15,013 nucleotides of DNA from Acidimicrobiaceae bacterium (GCA_003152555.1 PMAL01000185.1:13616-28628); one strand, 5' to 3'. Shown: positions 1 through 7,518, counted from the stretch's first letter. Notes: generated from the letters alone by a model not told the origin. Numbers and translations are program-made.

Positions 1-28
1 GGTGCCATCCGAGTGTCGCGGGCGCCAA

Positions 29-1189
29 GTGGACTTTAGGTTGCCCGAAGAGCGTCAAAAGTTTCGTGGAGAGGTGACTGACTTTTTGCGCGAACAATTA
101 GGAGAACCTTTTGATCGAGTGGGGTCCCAGGACTGGCAGGCGCAAGTGCGATTTTGTGATGCGCTTCGCGACCGCCAATGGATTGGGATGTGGTGGCCGA
201 AAGAATATGGGGGTCAGGAGCTCCCCTACTGGTATCAGTTGACACTTATTGAGGAACTCGCGTTCTGGGAAGCTCCTCGAGGTCCCATTTACATTGGCTG
301 GGATCGAATTGCCTGGACCCTTCTCCTGCTGGGTACGGCAGAACAAAGGGCGGAGTACCTTCCACGAATTCGGGAAGCAAAAGACGTCTGGTGCCAGGGT
401 TTTACCGAGCCGAACTCAGGCTCGGATCTCGCCTCGCTGCAAACGAGGGCCATCCGCGACGGCGATCATTATGTCGTGACCGGCCAGAAGACATACAACA
501 GTTACGGCGATCACGCCACCCACGCCTTAGTGGCGGTCCGAACCGATAGCGAAGCTCCAAAACACAGCGGCATCAGTCTCCTAATAATTGAGACCGCTTT
601 ACCAGGTGTAAATGTGCAACCGATTGCAGACATGCGAGGTCACGAAGCGCACTTTAATGACATCTTTTTTGACGAGGTACGTGTTCCCGCCAACGCTCTC
701 CTCGGAGGCGAAAATGATGGATGGAAAGCGCTTCAAACCACACTGAACGCTGAGCGCTCAGGAGTAGCGATCAGCCGGCTCGGCTACTGCCGCCGAGCCT
801 TCGCGGCAGTTGAACATTGCTGGGATGAACTGCCTGTTGAACGTCGCGAGTCAGCTATGGTCCTTGACTCTTTAGCCCAAATGTGGACGAAGCTCGAAAT
901 CCTGCGTCTACTCGCTTACCGTGTTGCCGCGGATCAAGAGAACCAAGTCGTATCCAGTGTGAGAAGTTCAAGCGCCAAACTATTTGGTGGCGAACTCCAA
1001 CAGTTCATGTACGAATGTACCTATTCCTTTTGGCCAGAAGTAATGCAACTGGCCCCACAGAGCGCCAATTCTCTTCTCGACGGATTCTTCACTGATCATC
1101 TATTGGAAAGCGTGGCGGCAACGATCGCCGGAGGAAGTTCGGAAATCGTTCGCACGATCATCGCACGTCGAGGCCTTGGTTTACCGTGA
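29..1189 (+). CDS. Acyl-CoA dehydrogenase, catalytic-type subunit of a tandem pair
   Basis: FAD-dependent alpha,beta-dehydrogenation of an acyl-CoA. Numbered from GTG 29 (386 aa), the substrate/FAD loop TEPNSGSD is at about 126-133, and the glutamate of LNAERSG (about 242) sits where isovaleryl- and long-chain acyl-CoA dehydrogenases keep their catalytic base. The C-terminus GGSSEIVRTIIARRGLGLP is typical of the family, with Gly where medium-chain enzymes have Glu. The RxxFGxPIxxFQ and QxxGGxG FAD-contact motifs are absent; the next gene has them, so I infer a heteromeric enzyme like mycobacterial FadE26/27 or FadE28/29. GTG 29 is preferred because it gives the family start (V/M)DFRLPEE, mirrored by MDFNLTSEQ in the next gene. 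The frame is open to GTG 2 and the left edge, so a longer N-terminus cannot be excluded. No strong Shine-Dalgarno sequence is visible. The next gene starts 78 bases downstream on the same strand. Confidence 0.9.
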   Translation: MDFRLPEERQKFRGEVTDFLREQLGEPFDRVGSQDWQAQVRFCDALRDRQWIGMWWPKEYGGQELPYWYQLTLIEELAFWEAPRGPIYIGWDRIAWTLLLLGTAEQRAEYLPRIREAKDVWCQGFTEPNSGSDLASLQTRAIRDGDHYVVTGQKTYNSYGDHATHALVAVRTDSEAPKHSGISLLIIETALPGVNVQPIADMRGHEAHFNDIFFDEVRVPANALLGGENDGWKALQTTLNAERSGVAISRLGYCRRAFAAVEHCWDELPVERRESAMVLDSLAQMWTKLEILRLLAYRVAADQENQVVSSVRSSSAKLFGGELQQFMYECTYSFWPEVMQLAPQSANSLLDGFFTDHLLESVAATIAGGSSEIVRTIIARRGLGLP

Positions 1190-1267
1190 GCAAACAATGA
1201 AAATCATGGTCATACTCGAGAACCGCACGAAGAAGATTCCGTACAACTTTTTGAGACAGGGAACACT

Positions 1268-2392
1268 GTGGACTTTAACTTGACGAGTGAACAGGAACAA
1301 CTCAGAGATGTGGCACGAGCGTACCTATCGACATTCTGCACGGGTGAGTTTGTCCGAACTGCCGAAAAGTCGAGCTGTGGCCTCGAAAATGAAACGTGGC
1401 GCAAAATGGCGGCGCTTGGCTGGCACGGCTTAGCCGAAAGCAAGGAGTCACTGATTGAGCTGTGCGTGATCGCTCGTGAATGCGGTCGCTGCATCCTCCC
1501 AGGTGCATTTCTCACAAACGCGCTCTGCACTTTCTTGATTTCTTCTTCAGCGTCGCCAAGTGTTCGATCCCGTTTCTTGCCAGTCCTGATAGATGGATCA
1601 GAGATTCATACCTACGCCGTGTCTGAAGGCAACGGGACCTGGGACATAACGTCGGTGAACCTTAGAGCGGTCGAATCTGATCAAGGGTACGCGCTAACTG
1701 GCCGAAAGTTTGCCGTTCCAAACATGGGCGACGCAGACTATGTCCACGTGTTTGGCCGGTTGCCCGATGGACAACTCGCGGATTTTATTTTGGCCAGTTC
1801 GGCCACCGGATTGCGAAGTACGGACCTGAAAGTAATCGGAGGGGATTCGCAAGCCGCCCTCAAGTTTGAAAACGTATACGTAGAGCGGGAAAATACCGTT
1901 GTTATTGATGAAGCGGTCGCTCGCGAAATTGAGTGTGTCGCGAATTGCCTCGAATGCTCGTATCTAGTGGGGCTGGCCGAACGAGACCTTGAGATAACGA
2001 CGGCCTACGCGAAGGAGCGAATCCAATTCAATAAGCCAATTGGCTCCTTCCAAGCGGTTCAACACATGTGCGCTGACTCCGTGATCGATCTCGACGGCAT
2101 GGATGTCCTGGTGCTTGAAGCAATTTGGGCGACTCAAGTGTCGGACTCGAGGCGGGATGAGATAGTTTCAATGGCCAAATCCTGGTGCGGAGAGGCGAGT
2201 CGGCGCATTGTGTCGAGAGGCCAGCAGATTCATGGTGCGTTTGGATTTACCGGGGCTTCAGAGGTGCAGTTGTACTTCCGGCGTCAACGTCGACCCGCTT
2301 TCTTTTGGGGAACGCCGGAAGCGCACCGACGCACCCTGGTCGACCTGATTCAGTCGGCGCGTCGGCTCGACATCAGCGTTGTCGGAGCTTAA
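1268..2392 (+). CDS. Acyl-CoA dehydrogenase, FAD-binding-type partner subunit
   Basis: Second member of the tandem pair, 374 aa. The N-terminal MDFNLTSEQEQLRDVARAYL is a standard acyl-CoA dehydrogenase opening. The mid-protein TEPxxGSD loop has degenerated to AVSEGNGTWD (about 117-126). The C-terminal half keeps the FAD-contact segment RIQFNKPIGSFQAVQH (251-266) and QQIHGAFGFT (319-328). The usual (Y/G)(E/G)xxEIxR tail is replaced by WGTPEAHRR. No glutamate-arginine pair is visible at the catalytic-base position. These features match the non-catalytic partner of heterotetrameric FadE pairs, and the missing motifs are exactly those retained upstream. GTG 1268 follows a weak purine-rich stretch (1254-1261). 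The gene lies between the first dehydrogenase and a crotonase on one strand, probably a single transcript. Membership of the superfamily is certain; the pairing is inferred. Confidence 0.9.
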   Translation: MDFNLTSEQEQLRDVARAYLSTFCTGEFVRTAEKSSCGLENETWRKMAALGWHGLAESKESLIELCVIARECGRCILPGAFLTNALCTFLISSSASPSVRSRFLPVLIDGSEIHTYAVSEGNGTWDITSVNLRAVESDQGYALTGRKFAVPNMGDADYVHVFGRLPDGQLADFILASSATGLRSTDLKVIGGDSQAALKFENVYVERENTVVIDEAVAREIECVANCLECSYLVGLAERDLEITTAYAKERIQFNKPIGSFQAVQHMCADSVIDLDGMDVLVLEAIWATQVSDSRRDEIVSMAKSWCGEASRRIVSRGQQIHGAFGFTGASEVQLYFRRQRRPAFFWGTPEAHRRTLVDLIQSARRLDISVVGA

Positions 2393-2420
2393 AGCACCGA
2401 CACGACTTTCATTTAGAAAT

Positions 2421-2426
2421 AGGAGG
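2421..2426 (+). promoter_or_regulatory. Shine-Dalgarno AGGAGG fixing the crotonase start
   Basis: A perfect AGGAGG ends six bases before ATG 2433. This site selects ATG 2433 over the in-frame upstream codon at 2379, which would overlap the preceding gene and lacks a ribosome-binding site. Confidence 0.85.
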
Positions 2427-2432
2427 ATAGTT

Positions 2433-3254
2433 ATGGGAGACGAGAGCGCTCGACACATATTGGCGAACCGAGAAGGTGCCATTCTCCACGTCAGGTTAAA
2501 TCGGCCGGAAGTTAGAAACGCCATAACGCACCAAATGGTGGACCGATTCAACGCGTTATTGGACGACGCCGAAGACGATAAGAACGTTCGGGTGGTTGTG
2601 CTTTCTGGTGAGGGTCCCGTGTTCACAGCCGGGCACGATTTGAACGAAGTCAAATTTGAAACTGACTCGACCGGTCCTGGTGGACCTCAATCACAGCCGT
2701 ATATGCGGACTCTTCCACGGGCGTGGTTCTTTTCGAAGGGCCTCATCGCCGCTGTGCACGGATACGTAGGGCCGATGGGGTCGATCTTGCTCGCGCCATT
2801 CGACTTCATAATTGCCGCTGACACAGTGAGGTTTAACTTGGTAATTTCTCAAGTGGGGTCGAGCCTGCCCTCGCACTCGGACCTACTCGCGTTCCAGGTC
2901 CCGATGCGAGTCATGCTCAAGATGCGGATGATGGGTGGGTTCATCGACGCTTCGACGGCAGCCCAACTCCATCTCGTTCAGCGCGTCGTTCCAGAGACGG
3001 AACTGCTCGCGGAGACAATGAGATGGGCCGATGAGCTTTCTAAGGTGCCGACTGAACAGGTTCGCGCAGCAAAGACAACAACGCATCGCGTATACGAGTT
3101 GATGGGCCTGGCAGCCGTAATGACCGCCGGAAGTCAGGTAAGCGGTCACTCAGGCGAGGACAAGGAATTCTGGGATAGGGTCGCCGAGATTGGCGTTCGC
3201 CAGGCCGCAGCAGAGCGTCAAGCGGGGCGGGATATGGGGATAGCGAAAGTTTGA
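2433..3254 (+). CDS. Enoyl-CoA hydratase/isomerase (crotonase-fold) protein lacking both catalytic Glu
   Basis: 273-aa crotonase superfamily protein; ATG 2433 is set by a perfect AGGAGG. The N-terminal RLNRPEVRNAIT (21-32) and the oxyanion-hole segment FTAGHDLNEV (64-73) are typical, and the following helices align over the whole family length. The catalytic region is unusual. The stretch aligned with GYALGGGCE of rat enoyl-CoA hydratase is GYVGPMGSI (110-118), putting Ile118 at the Glu144 position. The stretch aligned with FGQPE is FNLVI (134-138), putting Ile138 at the Glu164 position. Standard syn-hydration by the two-glutamate mechanism is therefore unlikely. Other crotonase chemistry (isomerase, hydrolase, lyase) or a binding role is possible. 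It follows the two acyl-CoA dehydrogenases by 40 bases, suggesting action on their product. Superfamily certain, reaction unknown. Confidence 0.88.
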   Translation: MGDESARHILANREGAILHVRLNRPEVRNAITHQMVDRFNALLDDAEDDKNVRVVVLSGEGPVFTAGHDLNEVKFETDSTGPGGPQSQPYMRTLPRAWFFSKGLIAAVHGYVGPMGSILLAPFDFIIAADTVRFNLVISQVGSSLPSHSDLLAFQVPMRVMLKMRMMGGFIDASTAAQLHLVQRVVPETELLAETMRWADELSKVPTEQVRAAKTTTHRVYELMGLAAVMTAGSQVSGHSGEDKEFWDRVAEIGVRQAAAERQAGRDMGIAKV

Positions 3255-3589
3255 CGGTGAAAACATCTCGTCGAGGCTCGCGTAGGAATACTCGAGGGCG
3301 CGGTTCGACGTCGATCGGTCATTAACTTCGAAAAGAGTTCGACGCGTCGAGAAGATTTCGGACCTGGTGAGTCAAGAACGACGATTGCGCGACTTCATTG
3401 TGACCGAACGAAAACTTCGGACGTTCGATTGGCGCCGGCACCCTTTCGACCCCATCGAACCAGAGACCACCGGTGAACTCCTTGAAGAGATCGAAGCAGA
3501 TCGCCGGCGATCTTCTGGGGCCGATCTTGATCAGATCCGCATCAAATCCAGAGAGCCAATAGGAGGAACATCAACAATTGCCAGACCAA
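3255..3589. other. Stretch between convergent gene groups, one weak ORF and TCGA-rich palindromes
   Basis: This stretch lies between the + strand crotonase and the 3' end of the convergent minus-strand operon. Its first 100 bases hold TCGA-type palindromes: CTCGTCGAG (3267-3275), CTCGAG (3291-3296), TCGACGTCGA (3305-3314) and TCGACGCGTCGA (3339-3350). None is followed by a T-run, so no intrinsic terminator is called. The remainder is covered by a weak coding-like frame from 3367 and by an AGGAGG with no convincing gene behind it. Confidence 0.6.
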
Positions 3590-3666
3590 TCAGGTCCCAC
3601 TCCAAACGGGGGGACGCTTCTCAGAAAATGCCCGAGCTCCTTCCTTCGCATCGCTGGATTGCATGA
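3367..3666 (+). CDS. Hypothetical charged protein, possibly a remnant
   Basis: An open frame from GTG 3367 (alternative GTG 3402) encodes a charged peptide rich in Arg, Asp and Glu, including RTFDWRRHPFDPIEPE and ELLEEIEADRRR. Codon choice up to about 3555 looks like its neighbours. I do not recognise the family, and see no signal peptide, membrane segment or cysteine motif. No clear Shine-Dalgarno sequence precedes either GTG. The last 77 bases run antisense into the 3' end of the convergent enoyl-CoA hydratase gene and read as low-quality protein, so the natural C-terminus may have been lost at a junction near 3580. It could be a short gene of the + strand operon, a truncated remnant or a chance frame. 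Confidence 0.3.
   Translation: MSQERRLRDFIVTERKLRTFDWRRHPFDPIEPETTGELLEEIEADRRRSSGADLDQIRIKSREPIGGTSTIARPIRSHSKRGDASQKMPELLPSHRWIA
3561..3566 (+). promoter_or_regulatory. Orphan Shine-Dalgarno-like AGGAGG
   Basis: A perfect AGGAGG on the + strand is followed 11 bases later by TTG 3578. The frame from that TTG soon becomes antisense to the convergent enoyl-CoA hydratase gene and does not look like a protein. It may be the leftover start of a gene replaced by the convergent operon, or chance. Confidence 0.3.
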
Positions 3667-4363
3667 CAGAATCAGTGAGTTCTGCTTGGCGAATAAACCA
3701 CTCACTCCTGGGCCAATTTTGACTTTCCATGATGACCTGCTTCGCGGCCTCAATTGCCAATGGCGCGTTGGCGGATATGCGTCGTGCGAGATCCTTGGCG
3801 GCCTCCAGTGCCTCTCCCAGAGGGACAACACAATTGACTAGACCAAGAAGTTCGGCCCGTTTCGCGTCGAGCGTCTCTCCTGTCAGTATTAACTCCAATG
3901 CCGCAGCACGCGGAATTCGCGTCGGGAGTCTCAGCAGTCCTCCCGCTCGAGCTACAAGTCCCCGCCGAACTTCAGGAAGGCCAAAAATGGCGCTCGTCGA
4001 CGCGATCACCATGTCACAGGCCAGCACCATTTCAAAGCCACCTGCCAGCGCGTATCCTTCCACTGCAGCAATGAGAGGTTTCTTTGGCGGACTCTCCGTC
4101 AAGCCCCCAAATCCACGTCCTGGAATCGAAGCCACTTCGCCCGCCAAGAATCGTTTCAGATCCATCCCCGCACAAAAGTTTCCTCCAGCACCGGTCAATA
4201 CGCCAACGGACAGATCGTTTCTCGTGTCGAGATCATCGAGCGCTGATGCAATGGCTAATGACACGTCGCGCGTCACAGCGTTCCGTTGCTCGGGCCGATC
4301 GATGGTGATGACCAAAATGCCGTCGTCCTCGACAACACGGATTCCTAATTCTGGCTCACTCAC
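3590..4363 (-). CDS. Enoyl-CoA hydratase, classical type
   Basis: Adds water to a trans-2-enoyl-CoA, the second step of beta-oxidation. The 257-aa protein has all crotonase signatures: IDRPEQRNAVT (21-31), oxyanion-hole FCAGMDLK (63-70), and GYALAGGFE (103-111) with Glu111 at the Glu144 position. FGLPE (127-131) puts Glu131 at the Glu164 position. The C-terminus GARAFSEKRPPVWSG is the usual family ending. Unlike the + strand crotonase, the two-glutamate machinery is intact. GTG 4363 overlaps the TGA of the upstream dehydrogenase by four bases, suggesting translational coupling. It is the last gene of the minus-strand operon and probably feeds the adjoining 3-hydroxyacyl-CoA dehydrogenase. Chain-length or substrate preference cannot be read from the sequence. 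Confidence 0.93.
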   Translation of the reverse strand: MSEPELGIRVVEDDGILVITIDRPEQRNAVTRDVSLAIASALDDLDTRNDLSVGVLTGAGGNFCAGMDLKRFLAGEVASIPGRGFGGLTESPPKKPLIAAVEGYALAGGFEMVLACDMVIASTSAIFGLPEVRRGLVARAGGLLRLPTRIPRAAALELILTGETLDAKRAELLGLVNCVVPLGEALEAAKDLARRISANAPLAIEAAKQVIMESQNWPRSEWFIRQAELTDSVMQSSDAKEGARAFSEKRPPVWSGT

Positions 4364-5127
4364 CGAGGCGCCATTCGAATTGCACCATCCAGACGTATGG
4401 TCTCACCGTTGATGTAAGGGTTCTCAATCACGCTCGTTGCAAGGTGCGCGTAATCATCCGCACTACCGAGGCGCTTCGGGTGAGGAACAGACGATGCAAG
4501 CGACTCAACTACCTCGGATCGAAGACGACCGAGCATCGGAGTTTCAAAGATTCCCGGGGCGATTGTGACCACTCGAATCTCCGAACTCGCCAAGTCGCGT
4601 GCAGCAACCAATGTTATCCCGTGTACCGCCGCTTTCGACGCGGCATACGATGTCTGGCCAATCTGACCGTCAAACGCCGCGACAGACGCGGTGAGAACAC
4701 AGACTCCTCGGTCGCCATCGATTGGTTCGTTCTTGCGCATGCGGGCAGCTGCGAGCCTCAACACGTTGTACGTCCCAACGAGGTTCACACGCAAAACTTC
4801 GCTGAAGGATTCTAAGCTTCCCGGCTGACCTTCCTTGTCAATTATCCGAACTCTGTCGCCGCCACGACCCGCGCAGTGGACGAGTGCTCGCAAGGGACCA
4901 AATGACTCAGCGGCATCCAACGCCTTGCCAACGGTTATTGAATCCGTCACGTCAGTCGGGACAAAAGTTGCTGAAGCTCCGAGTTCACTTGCAATATCTT
5001 CGCCTGCCGACGTCGGCAAATCTGCGATTACAACGGAGGCACCGAGCCCAATCAACCGACACGCAGTGGCGAGGCCCAGTCCTGATGCCGCGCCAGTCAC
5101 TAGGACTGAAATGCCCTTAACGTTCAT
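4360..5127 (-). CDS. Short-chain dehydrogenase, HSD10-like 3-hydroxyacyl-CoA dehydrogenase
   Basis: NAD-dependent oxidation of 3-hydroxyacyl-CoA to 3-ketoacyl-CoA, third step of beta-oxidation (inferred). The 255-aa Rossmann protein shows TGAASGLG (11-18), an acidic residue after strand 2 (Asp36, NAD preference), HCAG (84-87), Asn115, catalytic Ser148, and Tyr161-x3-Lys165 in YAASK. The C-terminal half follows human type 2 3-hydroxyacyl-CoA dehydrogenase (HSD17B10) closely: VAARDLASSEIRVVTIAPG (174-192), a YAHL segment, and GETIRLDGAIRMAP (241-254). That tail separates it from generic FabG-like reductases. HSD10 also oxidises hydroxysteroids, so a sterol-ring role is a lesser alternative. ATG 5127 has AAGGAG five bases upstream. 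It overlaps the downstream hydratase by four bases and follows the acyl-CoA dehydrogenase stop by 12 bases. Confidence 0.93.
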   Translation of the reverse strand: MNVKGISVLVTGAASGLGLATACRLIGLGASVVIADLPTSAGEDIASELGASATFVPTDVTDSITVGKALDAAESFGPLRALVHCAGRGGDRVRIIDKEGQPGSLESFSEVLRVNLVGTYNVLRLAAARMRKNEPIDGDRGVCVLTASVAAFDGQIGQTSYAASKAAVHGITLVAARDLASSEIRVVTIAPGIFETPMLGRLRSEVVESLASSVPHPKRLGSADDYAHLATSVIENPYINGETIRLDGAIRMAPR

Positions 5128-5132
5128 TGACT

Positions 5133-5138
5133 CTCCTT
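5133..5138 (-). promoter_or_regulatory. Shine-Dalgarno AAGGAG for the HSD10-like gene
   Basis: AAGGAG on the minus strand, five bases before ATG 5127, within the 12-base gap after the upstream dehydrogenase stop. It supports that start and tight operon packing. Confidence 0.75.
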
Positions 5139-5139
5139 T

Positions 5140-6288
5140 TTACAGACCAAGCGACTTACTGATGATGGTCTTCATGACTTCGCTTGTTCCGCCATAGATT
5201 CTCGTGACACGTGCATCGGCGTAGAGACGTGCGATGGGATACTCATGGACGTAGCCGTACCCACCAAAAAGTTGAAGGCAGCGATCGACAACACGTGCTT
5301 GAACCTCAGTGCAAAAGAGTTTGACCTTCGCCGCATCCACCGGACTCAAGTGACCATTTGACAACTCCGAAATTGCTCGATCCAACATCGATTCCGCAGC
5401 TTCAATTTCCGTCGCTACTGATGCGAGTTCAAATTTTGTGTTTTGAAACTTGCTCACGGTTTGGCCGAAGACTCGCCGCTCCAAAACGTACTCAACGGTG
5501 ACCTCCAATGCTTTTCGCGATTGAGCTACTGAACCAACGGCAATCGCGATTCGCTCCTGAGGAAGATTGTGGCTCAAATGCGCAAAGCCTTGTCCTTCTT
5601 CACCCAATAGATTCGCCACGGGCACGCGAACGTCGACGAAGGAAAGTTCAACGGTGTCTTGCACTTTCAACCCAAATTTGTCCAATCGTCGGCCCTTTGT
5701 AAATCCAGCCATTCCGTCCTCAACAACAAGGAGCGAAAAACCGCTGCGGCGATCCTCGCTTGCCGTATCGGTACGCGCAAAAACAATTACAAGATCGGCC
5801 AGCTCCCCTCCGGTGATAAAAGTTTTTGACCCATTCAATACAAACTCTTCACCGTCTCTGATCGCAGACGTACGAACTCCCGCTAGATCGGATCCGGTAT
5901 CCGGTTCAGTCATGGCTATCGCCGTTAGGTACTCGCCAGAGATTAATTTTGGAAACCATCTCTTCTGTTGTTCATCATTCGCATAGGCGCGAAAATAGGG
6001 TAGTACGATGTCTAACTGCGTACGTAAAGTCCCAAGGGTGACGTGTGCATTCGCAGCCTCCTCTTGGATAAGAGCATTGAACGCGTAGTCAGTTTGTCCT
6101 CCTCCGCCGCATTCAACAGGAAAATTAATTCCCATGATGCCAACTTCACCGAGTTTTCTAAAGAAGTCACGGGGGACGACACCTTGCTTCTCCCACTGGT
6201 CATAGAAGGGAACAGATTCACGAAGTATGAAATCACGAACAAGATTGCGAAATGCTTCGTGGTCTTCGTTGTATATGTTTCGCTGCAC
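5140..6288 (-). CDS. Acyl-CoA dehydrogenase, long-chain-type
   Basis: FAD-dependent dehydrogenation of an acyl-CoA, 382 aa. In contrast to the + strand pair, this one has every motif in a single chain. The substrate/FAD loop TEPDTGSD is at 127-134. The catalytic base position LPQERI gives Glu245, the long-chain/isovaleryl arrangement. RRVFGQTVSKFQ (271-282) and QLFGGYGY (339-346) are FAD contacts, and the ending is IYGGTSEVMKTIISKSLG. That ending, with Gly instead of the medium-chain Glu, agrees with the base lying at Glu245. It probably forms a homotetramer. GTG 6288 follows the thiolase stop by 14 bases, with GAGGA on the minus strand as a plausible ribosome-binding site. It lies in a thiolase-dehydrogenase-HSD10-hydratase operon. 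Substrate length is not determinable; mammalian LCAD-like enzymes act on long and branched chains. Confidence 0.93.
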   Translation of the reverse strand: MQRNIYNEDHEAFRNLVRDFILRESVPFYDQWEKQGVVPRDFFRKLGEVGIMGINFPVECGGGGQTDYAFNALIQEEAANAHVTLGTLRTQLDIVLPYFRAYANDEQQKRWFPKLISGEYLTAIAMTEPDTGSDLAGVRTSAIRDGEEFVLNGSKTFITGGELADLVIVFARTDTASEDRRSGFSLLVVEDGMAGFTKGRRLDKFGLKVQDTVELSFVDVRVPVANLLGEEGQGFAHLSHNLPQERIAIAVGSVAQSRKALEVTVEYVLERRVFGQTVSKFQNTKFELASVATEIEAAESMLDRAISELSNGHLSPVDAAKVKLFCTEVQARVVDRCLQLFGGYGYVHEYPIARLYADARVTRIYGGTSEVMKTIISKSLGL

Positions 6289-6302
6289 CTTTTGGTAATC
6301 CT

Positions 6303-7454
6303 CTACGAAACAAGCTCAACGAGCGTGGCGTTAGCGGTGCCGCCACCTTCACACATTGTCTGAAGTCCATACCGAATGCCTCTACTGCGCATGTGGTGCA
6401 CCATTCTCGTCAAAAGCCCGACACCGGACGCACCGAGGGGATGCCCAAATGCAATGGCGCCGCCGAGTGGATTCAATTTTTCTGGGTCTGCGCCAGTTTC
6501 AGCAAGCCACGCCAGGGGCACCGAAGCGAATGCTTCATTGACTTCATAAACTCCGATTTCGTCGATTCGAACTCCCGCACGACCAAGAAGTTTCTTGGTC
6601 GCCGAAATAGGACCAGTCAGCATCATCATCGGGTTATCTCCAGTTACCGCAGCGCTGTGAAATCTGACGATTGGCGTTAAGCCAAGTTCCTTCGCTCGTC
6701 CCGGCGTTGTCACAAGTACTGCACCTGCGCCATCCGAGATTTGGGATGAGTTGCCCGCAGTGATTAAGCCATCAGCTTGGAACGCTGGCATTAAATTGGC
6801 GAGTGATTCAAGTGTGCCACCGCGTCGAATGCCTTCATCAACAGCGAAAGCCCCTCCCTCCGTTTGCACTGGAATTATTTGTTCCAAAAAAGTGCCAGCA
6901 TCAATCGCAGCCGCGGCTTTGGCGTGCGATTCCAACGCGAACTGGTCCAAAATCGTGCGAGACAATCCCCATTTCTTGGCAATCAATTCGGCGCTAATTC
7001 CTTGATTAAACGAAAAATCGTCGTAGCGTTTGAGCACCCGTGGACCATAGGGCATGCCTACCTCCCGGGCTGCCCCTAGCGGGACACGGCTCATGTTCTC
7101 GACACCCCCCGCAATCACCATGTCGTACTGACCCGCGATGACCCCGAATGCGGCGAAATCGAACGCCTGTTGACTAGATCCACACGCCCTATTAATGGTG
7201 ACGCCAGGAATTTCGTCTGACCATCCCGCGGCCAAGACAGAAAATCGAGCCACGTTACTTGATTGATCACCAAGTTGCGTCACACATCCCCAAATAACGT
7301 CGTCGATTAAATTTGGATCTATCCCAGTGGTAGTAACCAGTCCATTGAGGATGTCAGCCGAGAGGTCTACCGGATGGACATCTTTGAGAGACCCATTCCT
7401 ACGGCCAAAGGCGCTCCGCACCGCTCCGACTATGACCGCTTGACCACTATCCAT
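6303..7454 (-). CDS. Thiolase (acetyl-CoA acyltransferase), FadA5-like
   Basis: Thiolytic cleavage of 3-ketoacyl-CoA, final step of a beta-oxidation turn. The 383-aa protein has the nucleophile Cys91 in RACGSSQQA, NEAFA (306-310), His338 in GGAIAFGHPLGASG, and the acid/base Cys368 in MCEGGG. The segment WGCVTQLGDQSSNVAR (55-70) resembles the corresponding region of mycobacterial FadA5, the thiolase of cholesterol side-chain degradation, from memory rather than by alignment. Products would be acetyl-CoA or, for a 2-methyl chain, propionyl-CoA. ATG 7454 is preceded by an AAAGGA-type ribosome-binding site. It is the first gene of the tightly packed minus-strand operon and has a candidate promoter and palindrome just upstream. 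A biosynthetic acetoacetyl-CoA thiolase is less likely in this context. Confidence 0.94.
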   Translation of the reverse strand: MDSGQAVIVGAVRSAFGRRNGSLKDVHPVDLSADILNGLVTTTGIDPNLIDDVIWGCVTQLGDQSSNVARFSVLAAGWSDEIPGVTINRACGSSQQAFDFAAFGVIAGQYDMVIAGGVENMSRVPLGAAREVGMPYGPRVLKRYDDFSFNQGISAELIAKKWGLSRTILDQFALESHAKAAAAIDAGTFLEQIIPVQTEGGAFAVDEGIRRGGTLESLANLMPAFQADGLITAGNSSQISDGAGAVLVTTPGRAKELGLTPIVRFHSAAVTGDNPMMMLTGPISATKKLLGRAGVRIDEIGVYEVNEAFASVPLAWLAETGADPEKLNPLGGAIAFGHPLGASGVGLLTRMVHHMRSRGIRYGLQTMCEGGGTANATLVELVS

Positions 7455-7499
7455 GACTTCCTTTCGCGCACCGATCGAACCACCTCGACATGATAACTC

Positions 7500-7518
7500 T
7501 CAAGAATGTATTTCTTGA
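7500..7518. promoter_or_regulatory. Palindromic operator candidate upstream of the thiolase operon
   Basis: Perfect inverted repeat TCAAGAA-N5-TTCTTGA, 46 bases upstream of the thiolase start. The size (7+5+7) suits a dimeric repressor such as a TetR-family protein. Its edge touches a candidate -10 box, so binding would block the operon promoter. It is not the mycobacterial KstR2 consensus, which has CAAG and CTTG separated by only two bases. The binding protein is unknown. Confidence 0.5.

Noticed and set aside
1197..1283. 28-codon frame MKIMVILENRTKK between the two + strand dehydrogenases
   Set aside because: No ribosome-binding site, and it overlaps the start of the second dehydrogenase in another frame; no sign of coding pattern.
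3578..3841. TTG-started + strand frame after AGGAGG 3561-3566
   Set aside because: After the first dozen codons it is purely antisense to the intact enoyl-CoA hydratase gene and does not look like a protein. Only the orphan ribosome-binding site is reported.
3729..4412. 227-codon + strand frame
   Set aside because: Antisense shadow of the classical enoyl-CoA hydratase, whose minus-strand frame carries all crotonase motifs.
7500..7518. Possible KstR2 operator
   Set aside because: KstR2 sites have CAAG and CTTG two bases apart. Here they are nine apart, so only a generic operator is claimed.
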